From an uncultured Pelagibacteraceae bacterium (GTDB taxonomy: Bacteria; Pseudomonadota; Alphaproteobacteria; Pelagibacterales; Pelagibacteraceae), in contig CACKCQ010000004.1 in the NCBI GenBank assembly GCA_902598655.1, positions 24,751-88,750 of the forward strand: a DNA stretch of 64,000 bases. The letters run 5' to 3'. Numbering within the stretch: position 1 is the stretch's first letter; each line of letters begins with the position of its first letter. Shown piece by piece: positions 20,324 to 31,800 of this stretch. Below the pieces are notes generated by a model, which was given only the letters and a program-made list of their open reading frames with translations, was not told where the DNA came from and did not search any database. Position numbers and translations under genes: made by a program.

Positions 20324-22732
20324 TTAGGATCTAATTTTTGCACCAGACTTTGACTCAACTGAAGAGATGATTAGTTTATTAATGTTCTCCAAGTCATTTT
20401 CATTTAATGTTTTTTCCTCTGACTGAATAGTTACATTAACAGCTATAGATTTTTTTCCCTCTGGTATATTTTCTCCCTCAAACACATCAAATACTCTTAC
20501 TGACTTAATTAATTTATCATCAACAGATTTAATTATATTAACCAATTCTTGAGATTTAAAGTTTTTATTAATAATAAATGCAAAATCTCTCTCTGATTTT
20601 TGGAAATCAGAAAATTTATATTCAGATTTTGAATCTTTTATCTTTTGTTTTGAATCTTTTATATAATCAAGACAAATTTCAAATATTACCAAACCTTCAG
20701 TTTTTATATCTAATTTTTTTATTATGTTTGGATGAATCTCACCAAAATATGCTAGAGCATTTTTTTCGTTTTTATTTTGGTACACTCCTCCAGATTTTCC
20801 TGGGTGATAATAAGAAGGAGTTTTATCATCTATAACAATATCATCTTTATCAATCCCTGCTTCACAAAGACTTTGAATTACATCTTTTTTTACATCGAAT
20901 GTGTCTACAATTCTTTCTTTATCATTCCAAGATAATCTTGAAACCTTTCCTGCCCTCACGGCGCCTATAACAGTCAGTTGATCTCCAGGATTTTTCCCTT
21001 TAAACGCTGGACCAATTTCAAATAAAGAAATATCTTTAAATCCTCTATCTAAATTTTTCTTCAAATAAAATAATAAATTTGGAAAAATAGAATTTCTTAA
21101 AACATTTAGATCTGAACTAATCGGATTTACAATTGGTATTTCTTCATCATTTTCTTTAAATAATTGATTAATTTTAGAGTCAGTAAATGACCAAGTCACA
21201 GTTTCTAAATAACCCTTTGATGCCACGGATCTTTGTAAAAAATGAAATAATTTCTGATAATAATTAAGTGTAGGCTTTAATCTTGTCTTAATTGGTTCTG
21301 ATGTATTAATATGTTCGTAGCCTTTTATTCTTACTATTTCTTCAACAATATCAATTGATTGAGTTATGTCTGGTCTCCAAGAAGGTACTACTAACTTTAA
21401 AATTTTTTTTTTTTTAGATACATCAAAACCTAACTTTTCAAGTATTTTAATTAATTCTTTATTTTCAACATTAAATCCTGTCGTTTTTTCAAAAAGAAAT
21501 GGGTCAAAATTAATTATTGTTTTTTTATAATTATCAATTTTTTTTACATCTAAGTTACTTATTTCACCTCCACAAATTTGTTTTATTAGCTCAGACGCTT
21601 TTATTAATCCATCTTCAATTGAAAGGGGATCTATGCCTCTTTCGAATCTGAATTTTGCATCTGTATCTATATTTAATTGTTTAGAGGTTTTTCTTATTGA
21701 ACGTGGCAAAAAATAAGCAGATTCTAATAATATATTTTTGGTCGAATATTCTGTTCCAGATCTTGTCCCACCAATTATGCCGCCTAGACCAAGGACTCCA
21801 GTTCTGTCAGAAATAACGCACATATCATTTTCTAAAATGTATTTTTTATTATCTAAGGCTTCGAAACTTTCTCCTTTAGAAGAACTTCTAACAATAACTT
21901 CATTATCTATTTTATCTGCATCATAAGCGTGTAATGGTCTATTTAAATCAAACATTACATAATTAGTAATATCGACTATCGCAGATATTGGTTTTTGGCC
22001 TAAAGACAGAATTTTATCTTTTAGCCATTTTGGACTCTCTTTATTTGTTACACCTTTTATTAAACAACTTCCAAATATTGTGCATCCTTGAGCTTTTTCT
22101 TTTTTTATTGTTACGTTTATATTTTGATTACCTCTATATTTTAAATTGGATTTTTTATTAATTTTTAATGTACCAGCACCAGCAGCAGATAAATCTCTAG
22201 CAATTCCTCTTACTCCTAAACAATCTGGTCTATTGGGCGTGATTGATAAATCTATTACTTTTTCAGAAGTGTTTTTAAAATATTTTTCTCCAACTTTGTT
22301 TGCATATTTATTGTTTTTTAATTCTATAATTCCATCACTTTCATTGGATAATAGTAATTCTGACTCAGAACAGAGCATTCCATATGATGTTACACCTCTT
22401 ATTTTACTTACAGATAATTTCATCTGATTTTTAGGAATAATCGATCCTGGAGGTGCATAAACAGTCAAAAGACCATTTTTTGCATTCGGGGCTCCACATA
22501 CTACTTCAATTGTTTTGTCGCTACCTATATCAACATCACATAACTTCAATCTGTCAGCATTAGGATGAGTTTTGGCATTTATAATTTTTGCAACAATAAA
22601 TGTATCTAATTCAGATGTAGAGCTCTCAAAACTTTCTACTTCTAGACCTATATTGGTTAATTTATCTATTATTTGATTATTATTAAATTTTGTATCAAGA
22701 TGGTTTTTTAACCAGTCAACGGTGAACTTCAT
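20324..22732 (-). CDS. pheT: Phenylalanyl-tRNA synthetase beta subunit
   Basis: Beta subunit of the alpha2-beta2 PheRS. In 802 residues the N-terminal tRNA-binding OB domain ([18 protein letters not shown]) is followed by the B3/B4 editing domain, B5 domain, catalytic-like core ([23 protein letters not shown] segment) and C-terminal FDX-ACB anticodon-binding domain ([16 protein letters not shown]). It overlaps pheS by 4 nt. Confidence 0.97.
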   Translation of the reverse strand: MKFTVDWLKNHLDTKFNNNQIIDKLTNIGLEVESFESSTSELDTFIVAKIINAKTHPNADRLKLCDVDIGSDKTIEVVCGAPNAKNGLLTVYAPPGSIIPKNQMKLSVSKIRGVTSYGMLCSESELLLSNESDGIIELKNNKYANKVGEKYFKNTSEKVIDLSITPNRPDCLGVRGIARDLSAAGAGTLKINKKSNLKYRGNQNINVTIKKEKAQGCTIFGSCLIKGVTNKESPKWLKDKILSLGQKPISAIVDITNYVMFDLNRPLHAYDADKIDNEVIVRSSSKGESFEALDNKKYILENDMCVISDRTGVLGLGGIIGGTRSGTEYSTKNILLESAYFLPRSIRKTSKQLNIDTDAKFRFERGIDPLSIEDGLIKASELIKQICGGEISNLDVKKIDNYKKTIINFDPFLFEKTTGFNVENKELIKILEKLGFDVSKKKKILKLVVPSWRPDITQSIDIVEEIVRIKGYEHINTSEPIKTRLKPTLNYYQKLFHFLQRSVASKGYLETVTWSFTDSKINQLFKENDEEIPIVNPISSDLNVLRNSIFPNLLFYLKKNLDRGFKDISLFEIGPAFKGKNPGDQLTVIGAVRAGKVSRLSWNDKERIVDTFDVKKDVIQSLCEAGIDKDDIVIDDKTPSYYHPGKSGGVYQNKNEKNALAYFGEIHPNIIKKLDIKTEGLVIFEICLDYIKDSKQKIKDSKSEYKFSDFQKSERDFAFIINKNFKSQELVNIIKSVDDKLIKSVRVFDVFEGENIPEGKKSIAVNVTIQSEEKTLNENDLENINKLIISSVESKSGAKIRS

Positions 22733-23796
22733 CTACTCAGTCCTCTATAATTTGATGGTACATCTAATGGATCAAAACCAAAGTGACTTAACCATCTATA
22801 ATCAGTCTCAAAAAAAGCTCTTAAATCGTTAATTCCATATTTCAACATTCCCAGTCTGTCTATGCCAATTCCAAAGGCATATCCTTGATATTTACTTGGA
22901 TTAACTTTTACATTTTTTAAAACATTTGGATGAACCATTCCACAACCTAAAATTTCTAGCCATTTATCACCTTCACCAATTACTATCTTTCCATTTTTAA
23001 TTTCATATCCTATATCTACTTCTGCCGAAGGTTCAGTAAATGGAAAATGACTTGGTCTAAATCTCATTTTAATTTTATCAACTTCAAAAAACTCCTTAAT
23101 AAAATAATTTAAACATCCTTTTAGATGTCCCATGTTTATATTTTTATCTATATGTAACCCTTCAACTTGATGAAACATCGGAGCATGAGTCTGATCACTA
23201 TCTGATCTGTAAGTTCGTCCCGGAGCAATAATTTTAAAAGGAGGTTTGCCTTTTAGCATAGTTCTTACCTGAACTGGAGATGTGTGAGTTCTCAAAAGTA
23301 ATTCCTTATTATTATCTAGATAAAAAGTATCATGCATATCTCTAGCTGGATGATTATCTGGTGTATTTAATGCTGTAAAATTATTATATTCATTTTCTAC
23401 ATCTGGGCCTTCCTCAACACTAAATCCTATTTCAGAAAATATAGATGAAATTTCATCTATTACCTGGGAGACTGGATGAATTTTACCAATTTTAATATCT
23501 CTTTCTGGAAGAGTTACATCAATTTTTTCTTTCTCAAGCTTTAAATTAATTTCTTTAGTTTCTATTTCTTTAATTTTGATTGATATTTTATTTTGAAGTT
23601 CGTCTTTAACATTATTTAAATCTGAGGCTAATTTTTTTCTTTCTTCTACAGAAATCGAACCTAATTTTTTAAATTCGTTCGATATAATTCCGTTTTTTCC
23701 AAATAGTTCTGATTTAATGTTGTTTACCTTATCAACATTATTTTCCGTATTAAGTTTATCGATATAATCATCTTTTATTTTTTTAATATCAGACAT
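22729..23796 (-). CDS. pheS: Phenylalanyl-tRNA synthetase alpha subunit
   Basis: Catalytic class II aminoacyl-tRNA synthetase subunit, 355 residues. An N-terminal coiled coil ([17 protein letters not shown]) precedes motif 2 ([21 protein letters not shown]) and motif 3 ([15 protein letters not shown]). It lies 43 nt downstream of rplT in the conserved infC-rpmI-rplT-pheS-pheT order. Confidence 0.97.
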   Translation of the reverse strand: MSDIKKIKDDYIDKLNTENNVDKVNNIKSELFGKNGIISNEFKKLGSISVEERKKLASDLNNVKDELQNKISIKIKEIETKEINLKLEKEKIDVTLPERDIKIGKIHPVSQVIDEISSIFSEIGFSVEEGPDVENEYNNFTALNTPDNHPARDMHDTFYLDNNKELLLRTHTSPVQVRTMLKGKPPFKIIAPGRTYRSDSDQTHAPMFHQVEGLHIDKNINMGHLKGCLNYFIKEFFEVDKIKMRFRPSHFPFTEPSAEVDIGYEIKNGKIVIGEGDKWLEILGCGMVHPNVLKNVKVNPSKYQGYAFGIGIDRLGMLKYGINDLRAFFETDYRWLSHFGFDPLDVPSNYRGLSR

Positions 23797-23839
23797 TTTG
23801 ATAGAATATTTGTTAAAGGAAGAAAAACAATAGTCTTGA

Positions 23840-24196
23840 TTAATTTAATGCTGCTTGAGCCCTTTTAACTATAGTTTTGAAAGCTTCAGGGTTATCGTAA
23901 GCAATTTCTGCAAGAATTTTTCTATCTAATTTAATTCCAGATTTGCTTAAACCATTAATAAACTTTGAGTATGTTATACCTTCGGATCTAACACCAGCAT
24001 TAATTCTTTGTATCCACAGTGATTTGAAATCTCTTTTTTTATTTCTTCTATCTCTATAAGCATACTGCATGGCTTTCTCCATTGCTTGTCTTGCAACTCT
24101 TATAGTATTTTTTCTTCTTCCCCACTGACCTTTAACAGCTTTTAAAACTTTTTTATGTTTAGCTCTACTTGTAACTCCTCTTTTAACTCTTGCCAT
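23840..24196 (-). CDS. rplT: 50S ribosomal protein L20
   Basis: Large-subunit assembly protein, 118 residues, full length. The basic N-terminal arm ([19 protein letters not shown]) and globular C-terminal domain ([19 protein letters not shown]) are typical. It lies 1 nt after rpmI. In enterobacteria L20 represses this operon; I see no obvious copy of that leader structure here. Confidence 0.98.
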   Translation of the reverse strand: MARVKRGVTSRAKHKKVLKAVKGQWGRRKNTIRVARQAMEKAMQYAYRDRRNKKRDFKSLWIQRINAGVRSEGITYSKFINGLSKSGIKLDRKILAEIAYDNPEAFKTIVKRAQAALN

Positions 24197-24197
24197 T

Positions 24198-24404
24198 TTA
24201 TCCTCTTAAGCTGTAAGGCATATAAGATTTTACTATCTTACCATCTTGTTTGGATAAAACGGTTGTGCCTCTTTGTTTTCTAATTTGTGAATTTGTTCTT
24301 TTAATCATGCCGTGTCTTTTTCCAGCCTGTGGGGTAATAACCTTACCTTTTGCTGAGATTTTAAATCTTTTTTTAGCTGAACTTTTTGTTTTTAACTTGG
24401 GCAT
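24198..24404 (-). CDS. rpmI: 50S ribosomal protein L35
   Basis: A 68-residue ribosomal protein. The conserved [15 protein letters not shown] start and [20 protein letters not shown] segment are clear. It lies 52 nt downstream of infC in the standard infC-rpmI-rplT order. Confidence 0.98.
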   Translation of the reverse strand: MPKLKTKSSAKKRFKISAKGKVITPQAGKRHGMIKRTNSQIRKQRGTTVLSKQDGKIVKSYMPYSLRG

Positions 24405-24456
24405 AATTTTCGGGTTTATACAAATATTAAATTAAATTTACAACTAGAAATATGGC

Positions 24457-25002
24457 TTATAAAGGCTGGATTACCATAATCATTTGCTTTCCATCAAATT
24501 TTGGCTGAAGCTCTACTCTTCCAATAGTCTCCATGTCTGCCTTAATTTTATCCATTAATTCATTGCCAAGGTTTGAATGTTGTAATTCTCTGCCCTTAAA
24601 CCTTATTGTAAATTTGACTTTATCGCCTTTTGCCAAAAATTTTTGAGCATTTTTAATTTTGAAAGTGTAGTCATGAACTTCTGTAACTGGCCTTAATTTT
24701 ATTTCTTTTAATTCAATTTTCTTTTGTTTTTTTTTTGCCTTGTTAGCTTTTTTTTGTGCATCGTATTTATATTTACCCATGTCCATAATTTTACAGACAG
24801 GCGGTTTTGCATTTGGAGCAATTTCAATTAAATCTAAACCTTCATTTTTTGCTTTATTGATAGCTTCATTTAAATTTAAAATTCCTAAATTTTCTCCATC
24901 ACTTGCAATAACTTGAACTTCATTTGATGTAATCCTGTTGTTAGACCTTGGGCCTCTTGCTTTAGTTCTTTTTTGAAAATAATTTTGTTTAAAATCTGCC
25001 AC
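24457..25002 (-). CDS. infC: Translation initiation factor IF-3
   Basis: Checks initiator tRNA and start-codon pairing on the 30S subunit. It is 181 residues: N-terminal domain with RSNNRITSNEVQVI, the lysine-rich linker (KYKYDAQKKANKAKKKQKK region), and C-terminal domain with FTIRFKGRELQH. The start is GTG at 25002, immediately abutting the thrS stop codon. E. coli infC uses a rare AUU start for autoregulation; here a GTG is used and coupling to thrS may set expression. Confidence 0.96.
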   Translation of the reverse strand: MADFKQNYFQKRTKARGPRSNNRITSNEVQVIASDGENLGILNLNEAINKAKNEGLDLIEIAPNAKPPVCKIMDMGKYKYDAQKKANKAKKKQKKIELKEIKLRPVTEVHDYTFKIKNAQKFLAKGDKVKFTIRFKGRELQHSNLGNELMDKIKADMETIGRVELQPKFDGKQMIMVIQPL

Positions 25003-26922
25003 TTAAATTGAAGGGGCTTTATTTAGATCGGAGTATTTTTTTATAAATTCTTTCAAAGCCATATTTTCTTGTTTATTAGAATCCAATCTTCTAATAGTTA
25101 CACTGTTGGAGTCAACTTCTTTTTTTCCACAAATCAATAACATTGGTACTTTTGTTAAAGAATGATCTCTTATTTTATAATTTAAATTGTGATTTTTAAG
25201 ATCCACCTCGACAATCAAACCAACCCGTTTTAATTCCTTAGCTACACTTTTAGCATATTCATCAAAATCACTAGAGATTGGAATAACTACTGCCTGTAAA
25301 GGTGATATCCAAAATGGTAGCTTGCCTGCATAATTCTCTATAAGGATACCTATGAACCTTTCTAAAGATCCAAATAATGCTCTGTGTAACATTACAGGTA
25401 CTTTTTTAGTTCCATCTTTATCAACAAAAGAAGCTCCTAATCTACCTGGTAAATTTAAATCTACTTGTAAGGTTCCACACTGCCAATCTCTACCGATTGC
25501 ATCTCTTAAAACAAATTCAATTTTTGGTCCATAAAATGCGCCCTCACCTTTATTAATTGAGTACTCTAGCTTTGTCGCTTTGATTGCCTCTAACAACGCA
25601 GCCTCTGATTTATCCCAAACTTTATCGTCACCAACTCTTAAATCTGGTCTATCTGAATATTTTAAAATAACATCTTCAAAACCAAGATCTTTATAAATTT
25701 CTAAAATTAAATTTGTAACACTCAAACATTCTTCAGTAATTTGTTCTTCTGTACAAAAAATATGTGCATCATCTTGAGTAAAGGCTCTTACACGTAATAA
25801 TCCATGCAATGCACCTGAAGGTTCATATCTATGAACTTTTCCAAATTCTGACATCTTTAAAGGTAAGTCTCTATAACTTTTAAGTCCTTGATTAAATACT
25901 TGAACACACCCAGGACAATTCATGGGTTTAATTGCAAATACTTTTTCATCTGGTGTAGTTGAAGTATACATATTAGCTCCAAATTTTTCCCAGTGGCCAG
26001 ATTTTTCCCATAAAGATCTATCAAGTATTTCTGGCGTATTTATCTCTTTGTAACCATCGTGATCTTGTTTCATTCTCATATATGAAACTAATTTTTGGAA
26101 CAAATTCCATCCTTTCTGGTGCCAAAACACAGATCCAGGACTTTCTTCTCTAAAATGAAATAAATCCATCTCTTTTCCAATTTTTCTATGATCTCTTTTT
26201 TCTGCTTCCTCAATTCTCTGAAGATAAAGGTCTAATTCTTTTTGAGTTGCCCAACCAGTACCATATATTCTTTGAAGCATTTCATTTTTAGAGTCACCAC
26301 GCCAATAAGCTCCAGATACTTTTGTCAGTTTAAAAGCTTTACCTATTTTACCAGAAGATACTAAATGTGGACCTCTACATAAATCATGCCATGTTTCGCC
26401 ATGATGATAAACAGTTAGTTCTTCGTTTTTAGGAATGCTCTCAATTATCTCAGCTTTGTATTTTTCTCCAATTTTTTTAAAATGACTTATAGCTTTATCT
26501 CTCTCCCAAACTTCTTTTCTTGTTTTTACATCTTTATCTATTATCTCTGACATTTTTTTTTCAATCTTTTTTAGATCATCGCTAGTAAAAGGCTCTTTTC
26601 TTGCAAAATCATAATAAAATCCATTTTCTATAACTGGCCCAATTGTTACCTGTGTGCCTGGGTATAGTTCTTGAACGGCCATAGCCATTATATGTGCAGT
26701 GTCATGTCTAATGACTTCTAAACCCTCAGGATCTTTAGCTGTAAATATTTCAATAGAACAATCTTGATCAATAAGAGTATATAAATCTTTAAGTTCACCG
26801 TTTATGCTCATCACCAAAGCTTGCTTACCTAAAGACTTGCTAATTTTTTCAGCAACCTCTGTGCCTGTTATACTTTTTTCAAAGTTTAATTTTTTTCCAT
26901 CAGGTAATGTAATATTTGGCAT
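25003..26922 (-). CDS. thrS: Threonyl-tRNA synthetase
   Basis: Class II synthetase, 639 residues. The TGS domain (1-60) is followed by the editing domain with HDTAHIMAMAVQELYP, the zinc catalytic core (KPMNCPGCVQVF, motif 2 RVRAFTQDDAHIFC, motif 3 HRALFGSLERF), and the HGTP anticodon domain (SPLQAVVIPISSD). Its start overlaps the upstream glycosyltransferase stop by one base (TAATG). Confidence 0.97.
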   Translation of the reverse strand: MPNITLPDGKKLNFEKSITGTEVAEKISKSLGKQALVMSINGELKDLYTLIDQDCSIEIFTAKDPEGLEVIRHDTAHIMAMAVQELYPGTQVTIGPVIENGFYYDFARKEPFTSDDLKKIEKKMSEIIDKDVKTRKEVWERDKAISHFKKIGEKYKAEIIESIPKNEELTVYHHGETWHDLCRGPHLVSSGKIGKAFKLTKVSGAYWRGDSKNEMLQRIYGTGWATQKELDLYLQRIEEAEKRDHRKIGKEMDLFHFREESPGSVFWHQKGWNLFQKLVSYMRMKQDHDGYKEINTPEILDRSLWEKSGHWEKFGANMYTSTTPDEKVFAIKPMNCPGCVQVFNQGLKSYRDLPLKMSEFGKVHRYEPSGALHGLLRVRAFTQDDAHIFCTEEQITEECLSVTNLILEIYKDLGFEDVILKYSDRPDLRVGDDKVWDKSEAALLEAIKATKLEYSINKGEGAFYGPKIEFVLRDAIGRDWQCGTLQVDLNLPGRLGASFVDKDGTKKVPVMLHRALFGSLERFIGILIENYAGKLPFWISPLQAVVIPISSDFDEYAKSVAKELKRVGLIVEVDLKNHNLNYKIRDHSLTKVPMLLICGKKEVDSNSVTIRRLDSNKQENMALKEFIKKYSDLNKAPSI

Positions 26923-28076
26923 TAGTTTATTAATTTTTTATACTCTGAATAAGTAGAAAAACACATTTTTTCAACATTAAATTTTGAAACGACATTTTTT
27001 CTACCTTCTATGCCCATTTGATTGATAGTCTGTTCATCTAAATTCATAATTTCTATTAACTTTTTTGAAAGATCGTCAGAGTTATTTGCTTCAAATAAAA
27101 ATCCTGTTTTATTTTCATTTATAGTCTCTCTTGATCCCCCAATATTACTTGCAACAATTGGTTTTTTCATTGCCTGAGCCTCAACGGATATTCTTCCAAA
27201 AGCTTCTGGTTCTATTGATGAAGAAACTATGATGTCTGAAACTTTGTAAGCTAGAGGCATATTTTTACAATGATCTATAAATTTTACTTGGTTAGTTAAT
27301 CTATACTGTTCAACTAACCTAATAAGTTTCTTTTTGTAAAGTTCTCTTCCTTGATCGCTCCCAAGAATAATTACATTAAATACCTCGTGTCCTAAATTAA
27401 TATTTACTTTATTAATAGCATCTAAAAACATTTCTTGGCCTTTCCATTCTGTTAATCTTCCGGGTAATAGAACAGTTTTTCTCTCAATTTTAAGTCCCCA
27501 TGATTTAAATAATTCATCTTCCTCTGTTTCTATAGTAGTTGATGGATCAAAATAGTCAGTATTAATGCCTCTAAATATCACCAAGAATTTTTTTTTATCA
27601 TTAAGGTATTTAGAGTAGTTTTCTTTAATATGTGAAAATATAAAATTAGACCCAGCAATAATTAAATCTGATCTCAACATTACAGAGTTATATAATTTTT
27701 TTAATTTACTTTTAAAATTATATGTTCCATGAAATGTAGTTACAAATTTACGTCGTGTGATTTTGGTAGCTAGCAAACAAGACCATGCAGGTGCTCTACT
27801 TCTCGCGTGGACAATATTAATTCCATAAAATAAAATTATTAAAGAAATAATTATTGAATTAAAAAAAACCAAAATGGGGTTTTTGGAGTTAACAGGCAAT
27901 CTTATATATTTAACTTTTTTTTTATCTATAAACTTTGTTAATTCACCACCGTTGCAAATTAAAAAAGATTTACAATCATTTTCATGTAGATAGTGTGCGA
28001 TATCATAACAACCTGTTTCTGCGCCACCGTATCCAAGTTTTGGTATAACTTGCAGAACTTTCAATTTTGGATGCAT
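26922..28076 (-). CDS. GT4-family glycosyltransferase
   Basis: A 384-residue GT-B fold glycosyltransferase, probably adding a sugar to lipopolysaccharide or another surface glycan at the cytoplasmic membrane face. The N-terminal lobe begins VLQVIPKLGYGGAETGCYDIA; the C-terminal lobe has LLPGRLTEWKGQEMFLDAI and the donor-binding EX7E motif in EPEAFGRISVEAQAMKKP (about residue 295). A hydrophobic stretch at about 66-85 (NPILVFFNSIIISLIILF) may dock on the membrane. It is the first gene of the thrS-infC run, an unusual partner for translation genes. Acceptor and donor are unknown. Confidence 0.88.
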   Translation of the reverse strand: MHPKLKVLQVIPKLGYGGAETGCYDIAHYLHENDCKSFLICNGGELTKFIDKKKVKYIRLPVNSKNPILVFFNSIIISLIILFYGINIVHARSRAPAWSCLLATKITRRKFVTTFHGTYNFKSKLKKLYNSVMLRSDLIIAGSNFIFSHIKENYSKYLNDKKKFLVIFRGINTDYFDPSTTIETEEDELFKSWGLKIERKTVLLPGRLTEWKGQEMFLDAINKVNINLGHEVFNVIILGSDQGRELYKKKLIRLVEQYRLTNQVKFIDHCKNMPLAYKVSDIIVSSSIEPEAFGRISVEAQAMKKPIVASNIGGSRETINENKTGFLFEANNSDDLSKKLIEIMNLDEQTINQMGIEGRKNVVSKFNVEKMCFSTYSEYKKLIN

Positions 28077-28118
28077 ATGGTAGAGTTATAATATTTCAAA
28101 TCAATTTTAATACTTTAT

Positions 28119-28880
28119 ATGAAAAAATTTAAATTTCTAAAAATTTCTAAAACAAAAAAACTAAGATATATAAGCAATTATTATAAGAAAAATCTTTATA
28201 TTATATTTTTACCAGGTTTTGCATCCGATATAGAAGGAAATAAACCTAAAAGATTTTTAAACTATGCTAAAAAAAATAAATTGGGTTTTTTGGCACTAGA
28301 ATATTCTGGATACGGAAAATCTTCAGGTGAATTTACAAAAGGGAATATTTCCACTTGGGCAAATGATGCAAAACAGACTATTAAGAATATAGTTAAAAAA
28401 AATGATATAATTTTAATAGGTTCTAGTATGGGTGCTTGGATTTCTTTATTATTATTTAAATCAATTAAGAAACAGATTAAAGGCTTTATGGGAATTGGCT
28501 CTGCTCCAGAATTTTTAACAAGAATAATGTGGAAAAAATTTTCAAAAAGGACAAAGAGTGAAATTATCAAAAAAGGTATTAGCAAAATTAAAAATGGTGG
28601 ATATGAGTATCTCATAACTAATCAATTAATTAAAGATGGAAGAAAAAAACAAAATAAAGTTTTGAATGTTAAAATTCCGATGAAAATACCTGTTACTATG
28701 GTCCATGGTCAAAAAGATGAAGTGGTACCAATTAAATACTCAAGAGAAGTTTTAAAAATTTTCAGCAAAGCAAAAAAAAAATTAAATATAATTAAGAAGG
28801 GTGACCATAGTCTCTCATCAAAAAAAAATCTAAATATTATTTGTAAAGAGTTAGATAATATTATTGAAAATACTAACTAG
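28119..28880 (+). CDS. Alpha/beta hydrolase (ABHD10-like)
   Basis: A 253-residue serine hydrolase. The oxyanion region is FLPGFASDIEG (30-40), the nucleophile elbow GSSMGAW (S103), the acid VHGQKDEVVP, and the base His in KKGDHSLS. The FLPGF.SD.EG.K and EYSGYGKSSGEF pattern resembles bacterial relatives of mitochondrial ABHD10, an acyl-thioesterase, which is a family-level inference. It starts 42 bp from the divergent glycosyltransferase and overlaps convergent gltB by 8 nt. Confidence 0.85.
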   Translation: MKKFKFLKISKTKKLRYISNYYKKNLYIIFLPGFASDIEGNKPKRFLNYAKKNKLGFLALEYSGYGKSSGEFTKGNISTWANDAKQTIKNIVKKNDIILIGSSMGAWISLLLFKSIKKQIKGFMGIGSAPEFLTRIMWKKFSKRTKSEIIKKGISKIKNGGYEYLITNQLIKDGRKKQNKVLNVKIPMKIPVTMVHGQKDEVVPIKYSREVLKIFSKAKKKLNIIKKGDHSLSSKKNLNIICKELDNIIENTN

Positions 28881-31800
28881 CTTGACCGACTAATTTTTTG
28901 TTTGAAATAGGATTTTCTAACTTATCTAACATTTCTTTTGGACAAACTTGTACAAAATTATTTATTTCATTTTCAAAATTCTCAACAATTTTTTTCGAGA
29001 TTGTTGAATTTGTTTCTATCGCGTGCTCTTGAATTAATTTCCTTAGATGCTCAATCCAAAATTTAGTTTCTGGAGTTTGCCAAACTACACTTTCAGGATT
29101 TACTTTTTTATCAAATTGATTTTCAGGGTCATAAATAAATGCCATACCTCCTGTCATGCCAGCTCCAAAATTATCACCAATATCTCCTAATATAATAATG
29201 TTTCCACCTGTCATGTATTCACAACCATTTGAATCACAACCTTCAACTACTGCCGTTGCACCTGAGTTTCTAACAGCAAATCTCTCTCCTGCTTGTCCTG
29301 CTGCTAATAGTTTTCCAGAAGTAGCTCCATACAAAACAGTATTTCCAATAATAGTATTTTCATTTGAAACAAGGTTGCTTTCATCTTGTAATTTAATCAC
29401 AATTGTTCCACCTGATAGTCCTTTAGCAACATAATCATTTGCATCCCCTTTTAAAATTAGTTTTAATCCTTTAATAGCAAAAGCACCAAATGATTGACCT
29501 GCTGAACCTTTAAAATTTAAATCGATCGAATTTTCATCAAGATTATTATTTCCAAATTTTTTGTACAAATGATAAGAAATTCTAGTACCAACTGCTCTAT
29601 CAGTATTTTGAATCTCAAATTCTTGATTTATTTTTTCTTTTTTATCTATTTTGTTTTCTATCTCTGGCCATAATTTTTGATCTAGAGTATCTGGGACAGA
29701 ATTAATTTCAGGTTTCTCACAATATCTTTTATTTTTTCCAGGATCTGCCTGAACAAAAAGAGGATTTAAATCTAGATCATCAAGGTTTGGTGATCCCTTA
29801 CTTACTTGCCTTAGTAAGTCAGTTCTTCCAATTACTTCATTTAAAGATTTGAAACCAAGATCAGCAAGTATTTCTCTTACTTCCTCTGCTATAAATGTAA
29901 AAAGGTTTACTACTTTTTCAGGAGTTCCAGTAAATTTCTCTCTTAATTTATCATCTTGTGTGCAAACACCAACTGGACATGTATTTGAATGACATTGTCT
30001 GACCATTATACAACCCATTGCAACTAAAGCAGTTGTTGCTACGCCAAATTCTTCTGCTCCCATCATGGCTGCAATTACAACATCTCTTCCTGTTTTTATT
30101 CCACCATCAGTTCTAAGCGTCACTTGATGTCTCAAGTTATTTAAAGTCAATACCTGATTTGCCTCTGTTAATCCCATCTCCCAAGGAACTCCAACATATT
30201 TAACACTTGTCTGTGGAGTGGCTCCAGTACCTCCTGAGTGCCCTGAGATTAAAATTATATCTGCTTTAGCTTTTGCAACTCCAGCAGCTATTGTTCCAAT
30301 TCCTGAGGAAGCAACTAATTTAACTCCAACCCTTGCCTTAGGATTTATTTGTTTTAAATCATAAATTAATTGAGCCAGATCTTCTATTGAGTAAATATCA
30401 TGATGTGGTGGAGGTGATATTAAAGTAACTCCTGGCGTTGAGTGTCTTAATCTCGCAATTTCATTTGTAACTTTAAAACCTGGTAATTGTCCACCTTCAC
30501 CTGGTTTAGCGCCCTGTGCAATTTTGATTTCAATCTCATTACAATTATTTAAGTAATTAATGGTTACTCCAAATCTAGCTGATGCAATTTGTTTAACCCT
30601 TGAATTTGCACTATCTCCATTCTCCATAATCTTAAATCTTTTTTCATCTTCTCCACCTTCACCACTACAAGATGCGCCTTTAATTCTGTTCATACCAACA
30701 GCAAGAGTTTCATGTGCTTCTTTAGATAAAGCTCCATGAGACATACTTCCGCTTCCAAATCTTTTTAATATATTAGATGCAGGCTCAACATTAGATATTT
30801 CGATAGGATTTTTAGATTTAAAATCTACTAAATCTCTTAAACTTATTGGATTTAGATTGTAAATACCTTTTGTGTATTTTTTATATATTTCGTAAGATCC
30901 TTGTCCAACCGCAGTTTGGAGTAAATGTATTAGTTTGCCTTGATATTGATGTGTTTCACCATTTTTTCTATATCTATAAATACCTCCAATAGGTAAAATA
31001 TTTGAATTATCGAAAAATGCTTCTTTGTGTATAGTTCTAATTTTCTTTTCTATTCCTTTTAAACCAATTCCAGAAATCTTTGATAACATCCCAGGAAAGT
31101 AATCTTTCACTATTGTTCTGCTTAGTCCCACAGTTTCAAAATTGCATCCACCTCTGTAAGAACTTAAAACAGAAATTCCCATTTTAGACATTATTTTAAG
31201 AAGACCGAGATTGACTGATTTAATGTATCTTAAAACACATTCATCAAAAGTGAAATTTCCAAATAATTTCTTAGAATGTCTTTGATATAAGCTGTCAAAA
31301 GCTAAATAAGGGTTCACTGTAGTAGCACCAACACCAATTAATGTTGCAAAAGAGTGAGTATCTAAAGCATCTCCAGTTTGAACATTAATAGAAACATAAC
31401 CTCTTAAACCTAATTTAACTAAGTGTGTGTTTATTGCCCCTATACATAAAAGCATCGGCATTGGCATTCTATTTTCTGAAATATTTTTATCAGATAATAT
31501 TATTTGTTTAATTCCCTCTCTAACAGCTTGTTCAGATTTAACTTTGAGTAAATTTATTGATTTCTCTAAATCCTCATCTTTTCTGAATGTACAATCTAAA
31601 ACTTTATTATTATTTCCAAAGAATTTTAAAAATTTTTCAAATTGTGCATTTGATAATATCGGACTATTTAAGACATAAATATTGTCTTTAGTTAATTTAC
31701 TAAAATCTAAAATATTACCAAGATTTCCAAATCTTGTCTTTAAACTCATAACTTTATTTTCTCTTAGAGAGTCAATTGGTGGATTTGTAACCTGACTAAA

